Positions 26,201 through 39,344 of a stretch of 64,000 nt of DNA are shown here, in pieces. Numbering within the stretch: the stretch's first letter is position 1; each line of letters opens with the position of its first letter. The DNA is taken from assembly GCA_000499405.2 (NCBI GenBank), contig HG738140.1:2871024-2935023 (forward strand), given 5' to 3'. The position numbers and the translations under genes were made by a program. Under the pieces are notes generated by a model. That model had not been told where the DNA came from, did no database searches, and saw only the letters and a program-made list of their open reading frames with translations. The DNA comes from Onchocerca volvulus (Eukaryota; Nematoda; Chromadorea; Rhabditida; Onchocercidae).

Positions 26201-29200
26201 TTTTTCAAAATTTTTTTTTTTTTTGTTTCCATAATTATTTAACGATTACTCATCTTAATAAGTTTACTCAACAATTGCAAACAATTAATTCTTACCTTGT
26301 TGCAATTTTTTGCTAAAAAAAAAAAGTGACAACGTTAGATTTATAGATAATTTGCACTGATTAATTAATAGGACATATTATCTAAAAAAAACACAGCTTA
26401 TTAATTAATCAATGTAAACTATCCACTAACTTAAGACTGCCGAATTTTATCATATTATCATATTTATAGTTATTTATTTTTACTTAATCAAAATCAAGTA
26501 ATCATTCCTCATCTTTACTTACTAGAAATAAATAAATGATTGTGTTCCTATCCCTTAAATTTTTGTGAATTCTTAAAGTATATGATTATTTTAAAAGTTA
26601 TTGATGAAAAATTAGGAACATAAATTGGTTTAGTTTCAAATTTTAAAATTGCAAATTTAAAAATCATTGAAGATTTTTCCAAAATTTATTTCGTTTATTT
26701 CTAAGCTGGAAAAGTTGCCTTTCTCTTAATTCCAGTTATGAGCTTATTGAAAAATGCAAAGTTTTTTGAATGAAAAATTTGTGATGTTTCTGAAATAGAA
26801 AGAAATTTTCTTTATTTTTTATTAATGCTTTCCTTTTAACCAAAAATTATTGCTAATTTTAAGCAATTCGAAGTTTGCTGAAAATTTACAAAACTTTTGG
26901 TTAAAATAATACGGCAAAGATTCTGCAATGAAAGTAAAAAAAAAATTTTTTTCTAAAGCTTAATTTTACTTTTGATTGCAAATCATTTAATTTTGTGGCC
27001 TTGAGTTAATTTTAAAGTTTTGGAAACTTTTTTTTAGATCTTTTAATTTTTAGCTTTTTTGCTGAAATAGTTTAAATTTTAAAATCAGATGTTTAAACAA
27101 TAGAATCAAATTTCAGAAAATTTGCTTCTATTTCTTTTTTTTTAATTGATCCCATTATCTTCGATAATTTGGTCTCGTAATTGCGTTTGAATTTTAAGCT
27201 TACTGACATCTTTTAGAGCATATTTTGATAAAATTCTTTCACAAATTAGAATAATTTCGATTAATTTTATTTCACTGATAAACTTTTGCCAATCTTTTAA
27301 ATGAAATAGTATCAACAATTTCTAAGCAGAACAAAATTTTTTTTCATTTTATTTCCTTTCTTTTTTTTTTTTTGTTTCATAAATTAAATGATGCGATAAA
27401 TTGGAACGAAGAAGAAGAAATTTTTATGCTGAACTGGGCCGAATTTATCTTCTCTTGGCATCACTATCGATAATTTCATATCAATTTTGTTATTTTAGCC
27501 TCAAAATTTGGTCTTTTTTTTCACTGCATCCAAAAAATATCCATATATATGTATGTAATGGTTCTGGAAAAAAGCCTAGCTTGGCCAGAAGAATAATGAA
27601 CTTGAAAGCCTTAAAAGCTAATTTGAAAAAAAGAAATGAAAAAGTTGCTTAGTGATTTAAGAAGAGGAAAGAAGACGAATTTAACTATTATATCTCAGAA
27701 CTTTTTATTTACTTATTGCTATGTATTTTTTTTTTTATCTTTTGTTTAAAGTTTATTTTTCATTTTATTTATTTTTTTTTTGAGATATTTACAGAGAAAA
27801 TATGCAAAATTCTTTTTAAAAATTTCAGCACCTTTTTTTTTTTTTTTAGGAATTCTACCTTTTTTTCATTTTAATTGATTAAAAATCGATTGCTAAGAAT
27901 TTGTTTTTTTTTTTTTTTTTAATATATTTACACAAAAATTGTGCAAAATTCTTTTTGCTATCTTCTATTCTATTATTGATCTAAAACTGCGGTAATTTGA
28001 ATTTGTTTTAAAAAAATTGACTAAATTGCATTTAATCATTCAGAACGAAGAAGGAAGAAAGACGATTCATTTCTAATTCGCAAAAGCATTTTTTAAATTA
28101 CTTCGGCCTTTTTTTTTTGTGCTTTCGGACTAAAAATAAATTGGTTTAATCTCAAAAATTTTTTCCGGAATTTAAATTGTTCCACCAAGCACTGAATAAA
28201 TCGATGATATATTATTATTTAACGCATTATTTATGCGGTCTTTAATCTTATTTGTTAGGTTTATTATGCAAATTATGTGACAATTCGGTTTTAACTAATG
28301 ATTAAACGCACTTTTCTCGTAGTTATTAAATTCTTTACGTTTATTAACGATTCTAAAAGGGGAAGAAGGATGAGAATGGATATTATTAAAGGGGGTAATT
28401 TTGCATGCACAAACATCCTTTCAAAGTTTATAAATTCTTGAAGGACATTCAAGTAAAAAGTTGTAATTTGAAAATCAATTATATCTCTTTAAGCTAATTT
28501 TAATTTTCACCAGAAAAAAAAATGCAATTGAATGCTTAAAATACTCAAAATAAATTATTCAAAAGAAGTATTCAGGAAAAGTTGAACATTTGAAATATTC
28601 AAAAATGAAGTATAATTCTAATCAAAAAGATAATCATATGAAATCATCCTTTTTTTTTTTATTACAACCTAAGTTTTATAAATTAGCAAATTATGAATCG
28701 TTATAAAATGAATGAAAATAAATTTTAATGATATATGCAAATTTTGAACCATACTGGGATCAATTTTTTTTTTCGTAATAATCAATGATTTCAAATAGAA
28801 GCCTTATAAAAAATTTAAAGCAAAAAAAGAAAAAAAAAACGCTCAAATTTTGCGAGTAATTTTAATATCCAAGTAATTTATAATTTTAATATCCAAATAA
28901 TTTATATAGTGTAAAATAAATTAAAAATTTGAACTTTTTAATCAAAAATTATGCCTCATTTTAAATACTCTACGCAAATTTTTTTTTTTTAACAAACTTT
29001 TAGCAAATTTGAAATTATGATTAATTTGAAGAAACATAATTAATTTTTAGACAAATTAAATTATTTAAAAATTTTTTTTAATAATTTAATTTCTGTTTTT
29101 TTCTTCAGATCATTAGCACCAGTAGGTGTGATAATTTCAACATCAGTGTTAATATCATTTCATCCTCATTACGTTACGGCTGGTGATCGAATTTATCTTC

Positions 29201-31685
29201 TACGATGTTTGCATACTCGAGCAACAAATCAATCATTATTACCGGGATCAGTGGTGCCTGCTCTCACTTCTAATAGTAAAATTTTTGTCTTTTTTTTCTG
29301 GATTTCAGGATGGATTTCAGGATTTTAGAGATTAAATTGATTTTTGGTCTAATTAAGAAAAAATTGCTATATTTCTTGCGTCAACAGATTCGAATGTTCA
29401 AATGCAAAGACTGCAGTAATTCAATTATTGTATCAAAAATTTTGCACATCTATAATTTAACGATCAATGATATATATTCATATCAAATTTTCCCTATTAA
29501 ATGAAATAAAAATTTTCAAATTATCAAATTTATCAAATCATTTTCTTTTCCTTTATTAAATATCTATCAAATTTATCAAATTTTCATTAACTATGAGAAA
29601 TTGCTGATTAAATTTCGATATCAATTGATTGGTATTTTAGATGATTCTTCAATCTATTTTTGATATCATTATCTAATAAATACTATTATCTGATAATATT
29701 TTTAATCCAATTTCCCTCATTTCCAGAATTACATGAATCAACGTCAACACCGATTTGCGAATATCAAATACGACGTTTGAAAGATAATGAGATTGTTGGT
29801 GAAGCGATTATCGGTGAAATGGTACGACATCATTGGTCGTGTAGCATTCAATCCGATCATGAATTATGTCTTGTTATCACGAATTGTTTTCTGATAGCAA
29901 GTGATTCAAAGCATCAACTTATCGATAATCAGGGATGTTCAATGGATCGTATCGTACTTCCAGATTTAATCTATATTGATAATGTATACAAAAGTTTTTT
30001 TTTTTTTTTCTTCTTGAAATATTTTTATGATGAGCAAAAATTACTGTATTAGAATAATTTTCGTTTAATTAAAATTTTTCATATTTTAAAAGAAAAAAAA
30101 AACATTAATATAAAATGCGGATTTATTGATTTTAAAAAAAAAAAAAGGAATATTCACTTATTTAATTCAAGAAAATTGCAGTTTGAAATTGTTTTTTCAT
30201 TTACAGATGAATGTTGAACAAAATGTGTCTGTTTTTGGCATTGCTGAAAAACCTCATGTATATTTTCAATGTCAGATAAGCTTATTACCATCAAAAGCTG
30301 GTCAATGTCCTAGACCAAATTGTTCTGGCAATCATAGGAAGCGGCATGTTAATTGATTTTTTTTAGAAATTAATTAAAAATTTTCCTTTTAGATGAATAA
30401 TTTTTTATTACTTTGTAATTTATTGTAGAAGAAACAGCTCGAGAATGTAATTGCTTTGAGATTAAGGAAAAATTCAATTTAAATTAACGACTGAAAATGA
30501 TAGGATTTAATTTATTTAAATTCATGAAAGGCTTATGAAGGATGATAAGTATCATGTAGAATGATTATCAATACAGTTATCTTTAAGAAGAGAATAGAGT
30601 ATTTTTCTTAAAAAATTTACAGGAGAGATTTACTTTCTTTGATAAAAAATGATGAAACACTGATAATGGATGCTGTTTCGCAACCGCTCGAAATTCTAGA
30701 TTTCGATCGGCATTTTCGAAGGTAAATTCTCAAATTTCATCTACAATTCTTTTTATTTTAGCCAAGAAATAATATGTAAAATTTCGAAAAAAATAATACG
30801 TGAAATTTCATAACATATAAAATATATTAATTATTTAAATGATCATTGAATTAAGTTAAATATTTCATTGCAATATATTTCGATAATGAATAAAATATAA
30901 TGAATAATTTGATTATATTCTGAAAGTATTAATTTAGGCGAGAATGTCATCAATTATCAGAAGCGATTGTTAATAAAATTAATCGCGATGATCTTGTTTG
31001 CATAACATGGAATTTTATCGCTATGGTCGCACCATTTACTATTTTGGTAAATTTTTTTTTTATTTTTTCATTATTTGATTATTTCAAAACTATGTTTAAA
31101 TCATTATTTTTTGCTGCTACGAAATGTTAAATTTGAAATTTGCCACCTATTTTATTAAACATTATCAATCGAGCAAAATGAATTTTTTGCAAAAAAAAAA
31201 ATGAAATTTCTTAATAAATATGAAAAAAAAGAGTTGCAACTATAACATTTAAAAGAACAAAGTTAAATGGAATAATTTTTTTCTTTCTATTTCTTCGAAA
31301 GCAAAATTCAAAAGCCTTAAATTAGTTTATTTTAAAAAAGTTCAATTTTGCAACAAAAGCTGAATTATACTGAAAAACTTTTCGAATGTATTATAGCAAC
31401 TTGAAATGATTTTGGTATGGGCTGAAAAAAAAATTCATTTTAATATTAATTGCATATAAATATCTAAAGCGAAATTAAAACTTTAGAATAAATATGTTGA
31501 ATTTTACCAAATACTTCGAAAAATAATCAATAATTATAATCATAAATTAGCTTCTATTTAATATTCTGAGAGGTAATTTAAGTATTCTAATTGAATTTAA
31601 GTTATTTTTGCAGACAGCGCTTTGTATCGTCATTATAGCAACAGCAATAATCTATCGAAATGTACGCTGTCGTGAAAGGACATAA
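23267..31685 (+). CDS. Cuticlin-like ZP-domain type I membrane protein, 8 exons
   Basis: The exons are 23267-23370, 25755-25919, 29109-29275, 29727-29983, 30207-30347, 30623-30721, 30938-31046 and 31614-31685. A signal peptide precedes NEIVGEPFI. The ZP module follows, with conserved cysteines and nematode cuticlin-type blocks: CYQVLV, then SLAPVGVIISTSVLISFHPH, DRIYLLRC, the second half with GEMVRHHWSC, LVITNC and IDNQGCSMD, and a CPRPNC pair. A basic furin-like stretch (HRKRH) ends exon 5. The last two exons give a transmembrane helix (APFTILTALCIVIIATAIIY) and a short basic tail. Proteins of this type polymerise in the nematode cuticle or apical matrix after cleavage at the basic site. All joins are in phase except exon 5 (phase 0) to exon 6 (needs phase 2). 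A small exon may be missing, or exon 5 may join an alternative end near 30430 (KKQLENVIALRLRKNSI, then stop) that lacks the membrane helix. The product is about 370 residues. Confidence 0.88.
23563..23593. repeat. (AAAT)n microsatellite
   Basis: About seven AAAT units lie in the first intron of the ZP gene. Confidence 0.9.
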
Positions 31686-33415
31686 ATATGAACAAATAAT
31701 ATGCACATTAAATTATCGAAATGAATTGTATTCAAAAAAGATCATCGTACGATGATGTAATTAATAATTGATATTTTTATTAAATCAAATTTTATCTAAA
31801 ATACGAATGAAACTTTTCATGAATAATCAATCTTTTCGATTTTATGAGCAAAAAATTTGTCTGTTTGGAAAATAGTTATCTCGTTTGAAAACTTAAAAAA
31901 CTCGTTTTGAAAATCTCAAATTTTTATCTCATTTCAAAAAAAAAGAACAAATTCTTTCTTCTGAGATCTAATATGATGTAATTACTACCAAAGGTCATGA
32001 GAGCAAATCTAATTTTTCATATATTTTGATTGTCATATTAACTAATATTTGAATTATTCAAATAAACGCTTAGAAAGTTACTATCACTTAAAAAGGATAT
32101 GAATTAATATAAAATCATAAATTAATACTAGTAATTTTACAATCAATATATGAAAAGATTAAATTTGCACTCATAATTTTCTTATTCAAAATGAAAAATA
32201 AAGTTAAATTTGAGCGAAATCTTTTTCCTTTCCAACTGATTTACATTATATTGTAAATTATTTACATTATTTTGTAAATTTTTCATTAATATATTCTTTG
32301 CGCCTGTTTTCTTTATCTATTTTTTTTGCATCTTATCTGGTTAACTTTAATAATTAATTAACATTTTATTAATGAAATACTTCAAAAAAATAGTCATAAA
32401 AAAAATGTTCATATTCGAAAATAATTGTATTAAGTGGAAATGTAAGAAAAGATAAGATGCTTGCTCAATTCGTTTCTGAAATTTATATGGAAATTAAGTC
32501 ATCAAAAAAATACTGAACTGATAAGTGAAATTGGTTCATCTAAAAAAAAAAAAAAGAAAAAAGAAAAAAGAAAAAACCGATTAATTTTAATTGTTGAAAA
32601 AATTTCACAAATAGCTCAATGTATTTATTTGTTGTTATTTTATGAGGCTGTATAAATTGCTTTAAGGAAATAATAATTTTATTATGGAAGTGTATTTTAT
32701 GAATTATTAATTTTATAAATTCCATTAATGCATCATGACAGTATGATAAAATATAATGAAATGGAATGATAAATAATCGATTATCACGCCAATTTTTATG
32801 TCATTTTAATTAGTAGACAGAGGAATACGTATGATAATTATATATATCGCATATGAAAATCAAAATATTGAAGAGGATTTATAATCTACGATCATAAATA
32901 AAACATCAACATTTTATGATCAATTTTTTGAAATAATTTATAATACAGCAATAGTCCGAAAAAAAAAAAAAAAAAAGACCGGAGTTTAAATTAATTTTTG
33001 CTCCAAAAAATCTTATTTTTTCTGTGCACATATATATATTACAGAAGTTATATATAAATAAAATAAATAAATAAATAACTTCAATATTAATACTATCATT
33101 TACTTCTATTTAATTAGTATAAATAAAATATCACAACTGTTTATAATAAAAATATCATTACTACTTTACAATTCAATGTATCTTCAAATAATAAATTTCT
33201 TAATTAAGCTTATTTTTGACTTGGATTCTATATTATAAGCACATAAAAATTAACGTTAGAATTTATTTTTTCGGTGAAAGCTTGTTTCTGGAGGAAGACT
33301 GGTAGTTAGGGAACAAAAATAATGAGTTCAATTTTTTACCAGATTTTCAATCTGATCAATTCATTCATTTTATTGTCATCTTAACTGTACAATTATTTTA
33401 TAAACATTAATAAAC
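31686..33415. other. AT-rich intergenic DNA
   Basis: This is the region downstream of the ZP gene. A cluster of AAATAAATA sequence at about 33055-33080 and AT-rich runs are present. I see no coding signal. Confidence 0.5.
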
Positions 33416-33419
33416 TAAC

Positions 33420-33996
33420 AATGAGATAGAATTAAATAAATCGATGATCGAAAAATCAGATCAATCTCAATGTTAGTTCTGGTATACGTAATGCCATTAA
33501 CTTTTGGAAGACTATTTACAGAGTTGGCCAAATCAGTATGGTGAAACTTAGGGCAAATAGTAATCTTTTATGATAATTACGTCGTTTTTATATACAAATG
33601 ATGAAATCACTAGATAAAGAAACGTATCCCACTTCGTCTATATTATCCATCCTATTTTCATAAATAAATCTCTCTCGAGCTCTATTTCATAACCCGTGGC
33701 ATGCAACAGTGATGAAACATTTCGAGTCATTTGATTAGAATTGAAAGGACTGACATTGGCAGAAAGTGTTGGTGGTTGAAATCGATTTCGAAGGTTGTAA
33801 TTTAACTCTTTATGAAATGCCTATGGAAGAATAAGCCATTAAAGTTAACACTTGAAAATTCTTTAGTACTTAGGGATTTTAACAGTTCAAAATTATCGAT
33901 GGTTTTTTCTTCAACAGATAATTTGTTAAAAGATATGTTATGAGATGTTGAGGATTCTATGAGGAAATAAAAATATGAAATAATTTTATCTAACAA
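33420..33996 (-). pseudogene. Frame-broken coding relic, unidentified
   Basis: The minus strand carries four protein-like stretches in series but in shifting frames. From high to low coordinate they include SSTSHNISFNKLSVEEKTID, then FHKELNYNLRNRFQPPTLSA, then MDNIDEVGYVSLSSDF, then NSVNSLPKVNGITYTRTNIE. Amino-acid composition is balanced, and the GC content is higher than in the flanks. Single-base offsets separate them, and no intron of usable size fits between the first two (about 30 bases). I read this as a decayed gene, or as one hit by assembly indels. No family is recognised. Confidence 0.45.
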
Positions 33997-34321
33997 TTTA
34001 TTACTGACTAAAATATTTCATTTCGAATGAATGAATAATTTATGTTACAATTCCCACTGTGTTTTCCGAGAGATTGTTTGTCTCTTTCATTATTTTTTTT
34101 TTTTTTTTTTTAAACGAAAAAAATATGTAGCTTTCGACTTAGAGATTTATTTTGAACTGTTTCATAGTACTTTAATATTAATATTGATATTCAGCTCAAA
34201 TTACCATTGTTTAATATCGCTTTGTTGTTTTGATTTTGACCAATAAAAATTACAAAAAAAGAATTTCTGAACAAAGAAAAAATGAGGAAATGAAGATAAT
34301 TAAATTTTCTTTAGTATTACA

Positions 34322-35328
34322 GATCTTTCGTGCTTTTTTCATCGGACCACCAGAAATATAGTTCATATTGTCAGGATTTAGTACATGGAGGCAACAATTG
34401 GTCTATCATTCGATGAAGTATTTTTTTAACTCACAAGTTTTTATTGTTTTGAAGAGAAAGAAGAATTATTCATTAATATAAAGATATTTTAGCATGATAC
34501 CTCATTCCTAATAAAAGTTTTGCTGATGGTAATGAATTAAAAACAGTTTTGTTTTTCTTTATTTTATTACCAGCATAACCAAAAATATTTCTATTGATTA
34601 ACTGAAATGATAGAATAATCATGAATAACTTTGCAGTTCTACATATTACAAAATACTTGGTGTTTCAAAGGACGCAATACAAGCAGAAATTAAAAGTGCT
34701 TATTATGAAAGATCAAAAAAGTAAGTATATATCTGACTTCATAAAGTGAGCATCAATTCTTGTTCTTATACTTTATAGGCTATTAAAAGCAGATTTTCAT
34801 GTTATTGCATTAGGTTTGACTTCTTTTCCAATTATTTCGGAGAAACTTTCGTCTTTAATTCATCTGTAAAATTTTGATGAAGAATTCTGTAGTTTTAAAT
34901 CTAAAGTTGTTGGAGAAATCCTTTTTTGATAACAAAAACGGTAGGGAATTGTTGAATACCCTGAAGCCATCTGTTCCTTCCCTGAAATTTTGTTGGAATG
35001 AAATGTATAGAAAAAGGAAGACAGTTTAACTTGCATGATTTCATACATAATTTTTTTTTGAATCCGAATAGTAAAGAAGAACATTGAGTCGAAATTTAGT
35101 TACATCCAGATGGGAAGGATTGCTCAAATAATCAAAAAATGAAACACGAGGTTATGCATTCGTCAAACATGTGAAGTTTTAAAAGTCCCAGAATGGCGAC
35201 AATCATATGATTCTTATTGGATGGCAGCAAAACATTTACTGATTGTACAGAACGCAGCAGAACATCCGCTAATTCAGAATGGTCAAGCTTCGATGGGCTT
35301 TTTACCCTCAATATATAAACAGGAAAAA
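34322..35328 (+). pseudogene. DnaJ (J-domain) gene with frame disruptions
   Basis: An exon at 34637-34720 gives helices I and II of a J domain (TYYKILGVSKDAIQAEIKSA, then YYERSKK) and ends at a consensus GTAAGT donor in phase 2. The diagnostic HPD follows at about 35099 (LHPDGKDCSNN), but its acceptor leaves it one base out of phase. The rest of the domain appears in two further frames: GYAFVKH, then CEVLKVPEWRQSYDSYW, which is the usual helix III-IV end. The last open piece ends in a GTAAGT donor at 35328. An upstream exon (IFRAFFIGPPEI, then an in-frame TAG) could be a mitochondrial-type leader. J-domain proteins stimulate Hsp70 ATPase through HPD. Three or more indels suggest a pseudogene; clustered assembly errors are the alternative. 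Confidence 0.65.
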
Positions 35329-37091
35329 GTAAGTTATTTTATTATATACATATATATTTTATGAGCGATAGTTTATTAGTTAAATTTCTTTTTTTATTGC
35401 TCTCTCCTCTTGATTTGATTTTACATTGTTCGATTTTTAGACTTTCTTTTAGAATACTGGATCAATTGAGCTGCTGAAATAAAATTGCTGCTAAAATACT
35501 TTTGCCCTTGAAATTTTAATTGTTTTCTCGAAATTCAAACCGTCGAACTTGGATTCTGGCAAAATTTTTGTTTTTGGCGACTGTTTAAGATTTGTGGCGC
35601 AATTTCTGGTTGCTGCAGTAATCGCCGTAGGAATATTAATTGAATTTTCGGACTAATTATTAATCAGAATATTTTTTTTTGGAAAGACTTCGCTATCGTA
35701 GTTAAGAAATGTTTTGGGATTTTATGATAATGTTTCCAAGTTAATGTACGACACATATCAAATCTCTATCGTTTCAATTCTTTTTCGAAATGTTCATTTT
35801 TGATGAATGGACGATCTTTTTACCTGTTTATGATGTATTTAATGATGATCTTTATTTGAGCGATTAATAAAGGGAACTGAATTTTGTAATTATTTTATTA
35901 GCACTTCGTCTTTATATTATCAAATATACAATAATATGTTTTCATAGTACAATTATGAAACATATTTTCATATAGTTATAAATATAAAGATATATTAATC
36001 CATATTATAAAAATTATATTTATATTGCATTAAGAGAGAATGGTATTGTTTCTTCTAAATCTTTTCATTTTCCCTTCTTTTCGTCTAGTTTTTTGGTTTT
36101 TTTGATTGCAGTTCTAAATTCTAATTTCAATTCTAGTTCTACTTTTTTTTATAAAATCGTTTTTGTTGATTTTTTGCTAGAATATTTCTAGATATTTACA
36201 CGGTTGCCCTATTAAATAATTTAGTTTTAAACTTGATCATACTCAACTTTTTTATTTTTGTCGTTTGTAAATATATGATTTGCTGAAAATTATCAGTACT
36301 CAGTTTAGTGATGCATTTATTCAGTTTAGTGATGCTTTGCAAACTCCTAATACAGTTTTTTTTTTTTTTTTTTAATTGTGTTAGGAGTTTGCAAAGCATC
36401 ACTAAACTGAATAAATGTTTATTCTTATTTTTCAAAACTACTTTTCTTTTTTTAATCCAGTTTTTTTTTTCTCTCGATTTTAGAACAATCAAGTTATTTG
36501 TTTTTTCCAAATTATCCTTTTTCGATCCTTCACTTTTTTTTCTTTTGTATAAATATGTGCATTTATATGTAATTTAGGTTTTAGGCTACATTCGATTGAA
36601 ATATTAAATGATACTATAGTATTTATAGAATTAGTTGTATTAAGGTATCACTGCTTTGTATCATTGAATAATCCGAATATATAAATATTTATGTGATAAT
36701 ACTCTTCCGATAAATGGTATAAATCTTCTTTTGGAAGTTATATCACTGATGTGAATAAAATTATATTTTGCAATAAAATCTGAATACAATTATCATGTAA
36801 GAGAAAGCATACAAGGAAATTGTCCAGTAATTTGGTATTTTAATTCGAAAATTCATATATGAAATTATTATCTCTATTTTATTATGGTATGCTGCAACAT
36901 GCTGGTATTTATGATATTTGAGACATGGAGTAAAAAATGGTTCATTTTGACTCAATTAAACATTTCCAGTTAAATTTTTCTTTTTTTTTCCTAAGCAATA
37001 TCAATGCGTGCATTAATTGAAGTAATGCTTTGACTATCGTCGGTGATAATGTTCTGTCTAAAATTTTTTAGATTATTTTTGATATCAGGTA
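35329..37091. other. Intergenic DNA between the J-domain relic and the dynactin gene
   Basis: No gene is supported here. The hairpin at 36314-36417 is listed separately. A short intronic continuation of the J-domain relic after 35328 cannot be excluded. TTTTTGATATCAG at about 37075-37088, just before the dynactin ATG, could be a spliced-leader acceptor. Confidence 0.5.
36314..36417. repeat. 41-bp near-perfect inverted repeat with T-rich loop
   Basis: The arms 36314-36354 and 36377-36417 are reverse complements over 41 bases with one mismatch. The mismatch is a T facing a G, so it pairs as G-U if transcribed. The 22-base loop is nearly all T. The arms contain CAGTTTAGTGATGC, which also occurs once more just upstream at about 36301-36314. 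It may be a foldback insertion or a small-RNA precursor. Confidence 0.85.
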
Positions 37092-38466
37092 ATGGAAGAT
37101 ATGTTAGAAAAACGATTAACTAAATTAGAAAATCGATTAGGAATACGAAAAGTAACAAGCGTTACAAATCTGAATGAAGAATTGGTTCTTCTGCGAAGGA
37201 AGTTATCTGAGGCTGGTTGTGGCTTCTTGTTAAAAATTCCAACTGATACATTGCGAAAGCTTACCGATCTAGCAACTGGTGTTAGTTTTTCTTTTTTCTT
37301 CAAATTTTTGTTTTTAAATATCCAACTGTTTATGATATCTCATAAGAGAAGATATTATATTTGTTACTACCTTCCACTTTTATTTGATTCTTAACTCCAA
37401 AAAATCCCTACTACTCCTCCAAAAATCACTTGGCAAATGAAGTTGAATAAATAATATGGTTGAATGGTACTAATTGGTTCATTCATCTTACATTATTACT
37501 GGGATAAAAATAATTGGAAGAGTCAATTGTTTGCTAAGAAATTAGTGTATTAATAATGAAATTTTCAGAATGATTATTTGACTTTAGAAGAAAAGAAGAG
37601 AGAAATTGAATTTCGTCATGATTTAGTTATCGAACAAATTAGACTACTGGAGGAGTTTCAAAAAGATTTCGAGGTTATTTTGGCGTTTTAAATTACTGCT
37701 AATAAGTCTTGCCATTTTGAGATTCGGATCATTAAATCTCAAGGCTAGAAGTCAACCGGAAAGCTCATGCTTTTTTTTTCATACTTTAGAAAATGCATTG
37801 AAATTTATTACTGAGAGCATAGAACATACTAAAAAATTTTCGCATCTTCCGTTTTTATATCAAAGAAGAAAAAATTTATCATTGCATGGCATGAAAATCC
37901 AACTAATACATCTATCGAGAGCGGGTAAGAGTTATTCGAGAAACTATTTTATTTGGCTTTCATCATTTCATGCACTATTTTTACTTTTTCCATGCAGGTT
38001 GTATTCAAATCTGAATCAATTGCAAATGTGAGTCATCATCTGCCAGCACTCGACATTGCTGAGAAGGAAATCAATGAATCAGCTTTAGATGTGCAAAAGT
38101 TTGCGATTTAAGTGTTTCTTCAGCATAATAATTATTTACGAGTACAAATACAATTCTAGTCGACCGTAATTCCATTTTGCTACATTTCACATTGCTACAA
38201 CTTTTTCTTTTTATACTTTCATTTGGGAAACTTTTTTCATTAGAACAGAATTTTGTGAAGCTTAATGTGACAATGAGATGATATTTCACTTAGTCTCAAT
38301 TTCCAGCATTATTATTTTAAATTTTATCAGGCATCACATCAACGTAGCGGATCTCAAAAAGAACTTTGTGATACTTTTGGAACAGCTCAATTATCAAGTT
38401 CTCGAATGGGAAGGTATTGTAGAAAAGCTTGAGCAGGAAAAGCAGAAGAGAGAAACAAAAGCATGA
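37092..38466 (+). CDS. dnc-3: Dynactin subunit 3 (p24/p22) homologue, 4 exons
   Basis: The exons 37092-37280, 37569-37673, 37998-38098 and 38331-38466 join in phase to about 176 residues, close to the 186 of human DCTN3. The product is nearly all heptad-like helix, as expected for this coiled-coil subunit of the dynactin shoulder, which links the p150 arm to the filament and supports dynein transport. The C-terminal part (LKKNFVILLEQLNYQVLEWE) aligns by eye with the LLEEYN...QFVQWDELLCQLE end of the human protein, and LLEEFQKDF matches its LLEQVN block. Donors include GTTATT and GTTTGC; acceptors are TTTTCAG, ATGCAG and TTATCAG. The ATG is the first in frame after a possible spliced-leader acceptor. 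The symbol follows the C. elegans name and is given by homology. Unlike its neighbours, this gene shows no frame breaks. Confidence 0.85.
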
Positions 38467-38612
38467 CTTTATAAATGATCATTTTGTATTTTTAAGGAAG
38501 GATTTGAAGATGAAGTTTGTGAATTTCGAATTATTTGCAGTTCTTATAATGCTTTGTTTCCATTTATACCGTAGTAATATCATTATTTAGTTTTAATGTA
38601 TGTAATAGCCGA

Positions 38613-38618
38613 AATAAA
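38613..38618 (+). terminator. Poly(A) signal AATAAA for the dynactin gene
   Basis: AATAAA lies about 150 bases after the dynactin stop codon at 38466, a suitable place for 3'-end processing of this transcript. Confidence 0.5.
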
Positions 38619-39344
38619 GATGGATTTTGAAGTATGACAAACAAGTTATTCTAATTTTATGCGAAATAGGATTATTGATATTACAATACATCTGTATATT
38701 TTTATAATTGTGACAGTTAAAGTGGACACTGAAGTGATTACGGTGCATTAAGTGATTTTAAATTCTGTAGATCTCATGGATTAGCTTGAATGACTGTAAA
38801 GAATCTATTAAATAGTTTACAAATGGTTCTCACTATGATGTATTTAACAGTTTCTCTGCCTGGATTTTCTGTTTTATGCTAATATAAAACGATAAATAGT
38901 ATAGAATATTAAATATGAATTTGAAAATAGTAACAGATTATCCAAATCTTAATTTATTTAGACCTGCTACTGTCATTATCAAAAGCTGTTCGATTGCTGG
39001 ATGATTTCTTATTTCAGCATCTATTTTCTCCATTGTTTAAGATTTCATCCCTTCAGTACCTAAGATTCTTGAAATTCAGATATTATTCTCTTATTTTTTA
39101 AAATAATAATTTAGTAATTAGTATTTCTGAATATGCATAAATGGTGTTTCCTAATATTTGCAATCACAAAGCCATCAGTTTTTTCTGTTCTCATTTGTTG
39201 TCATTAATGCTTCTTGTTTTTTGTATTATTCAAACCTCACGCATCATACTTCTTTTTGCTTCGAGAAATTGTTTGAAAAAGTTTGAGAAATTGCTTATTA
39301 GAAATTGCTTATTTGTATGGTACCAGTTATGAAAGTGTATGTAT
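38619..39344. other. Intergenic DNA
   Basis: No supported gene is present. A plus-strand ORF at 39141-39332 is hydrophobic and has no splice or domain support. Confidence 0.5.

Noticed and set aside
27401..27652. 83-codon plus-strand ORF
   Set aside because: It lies within the second intron of the ZP gene, whose flanking exons join in phase without it.
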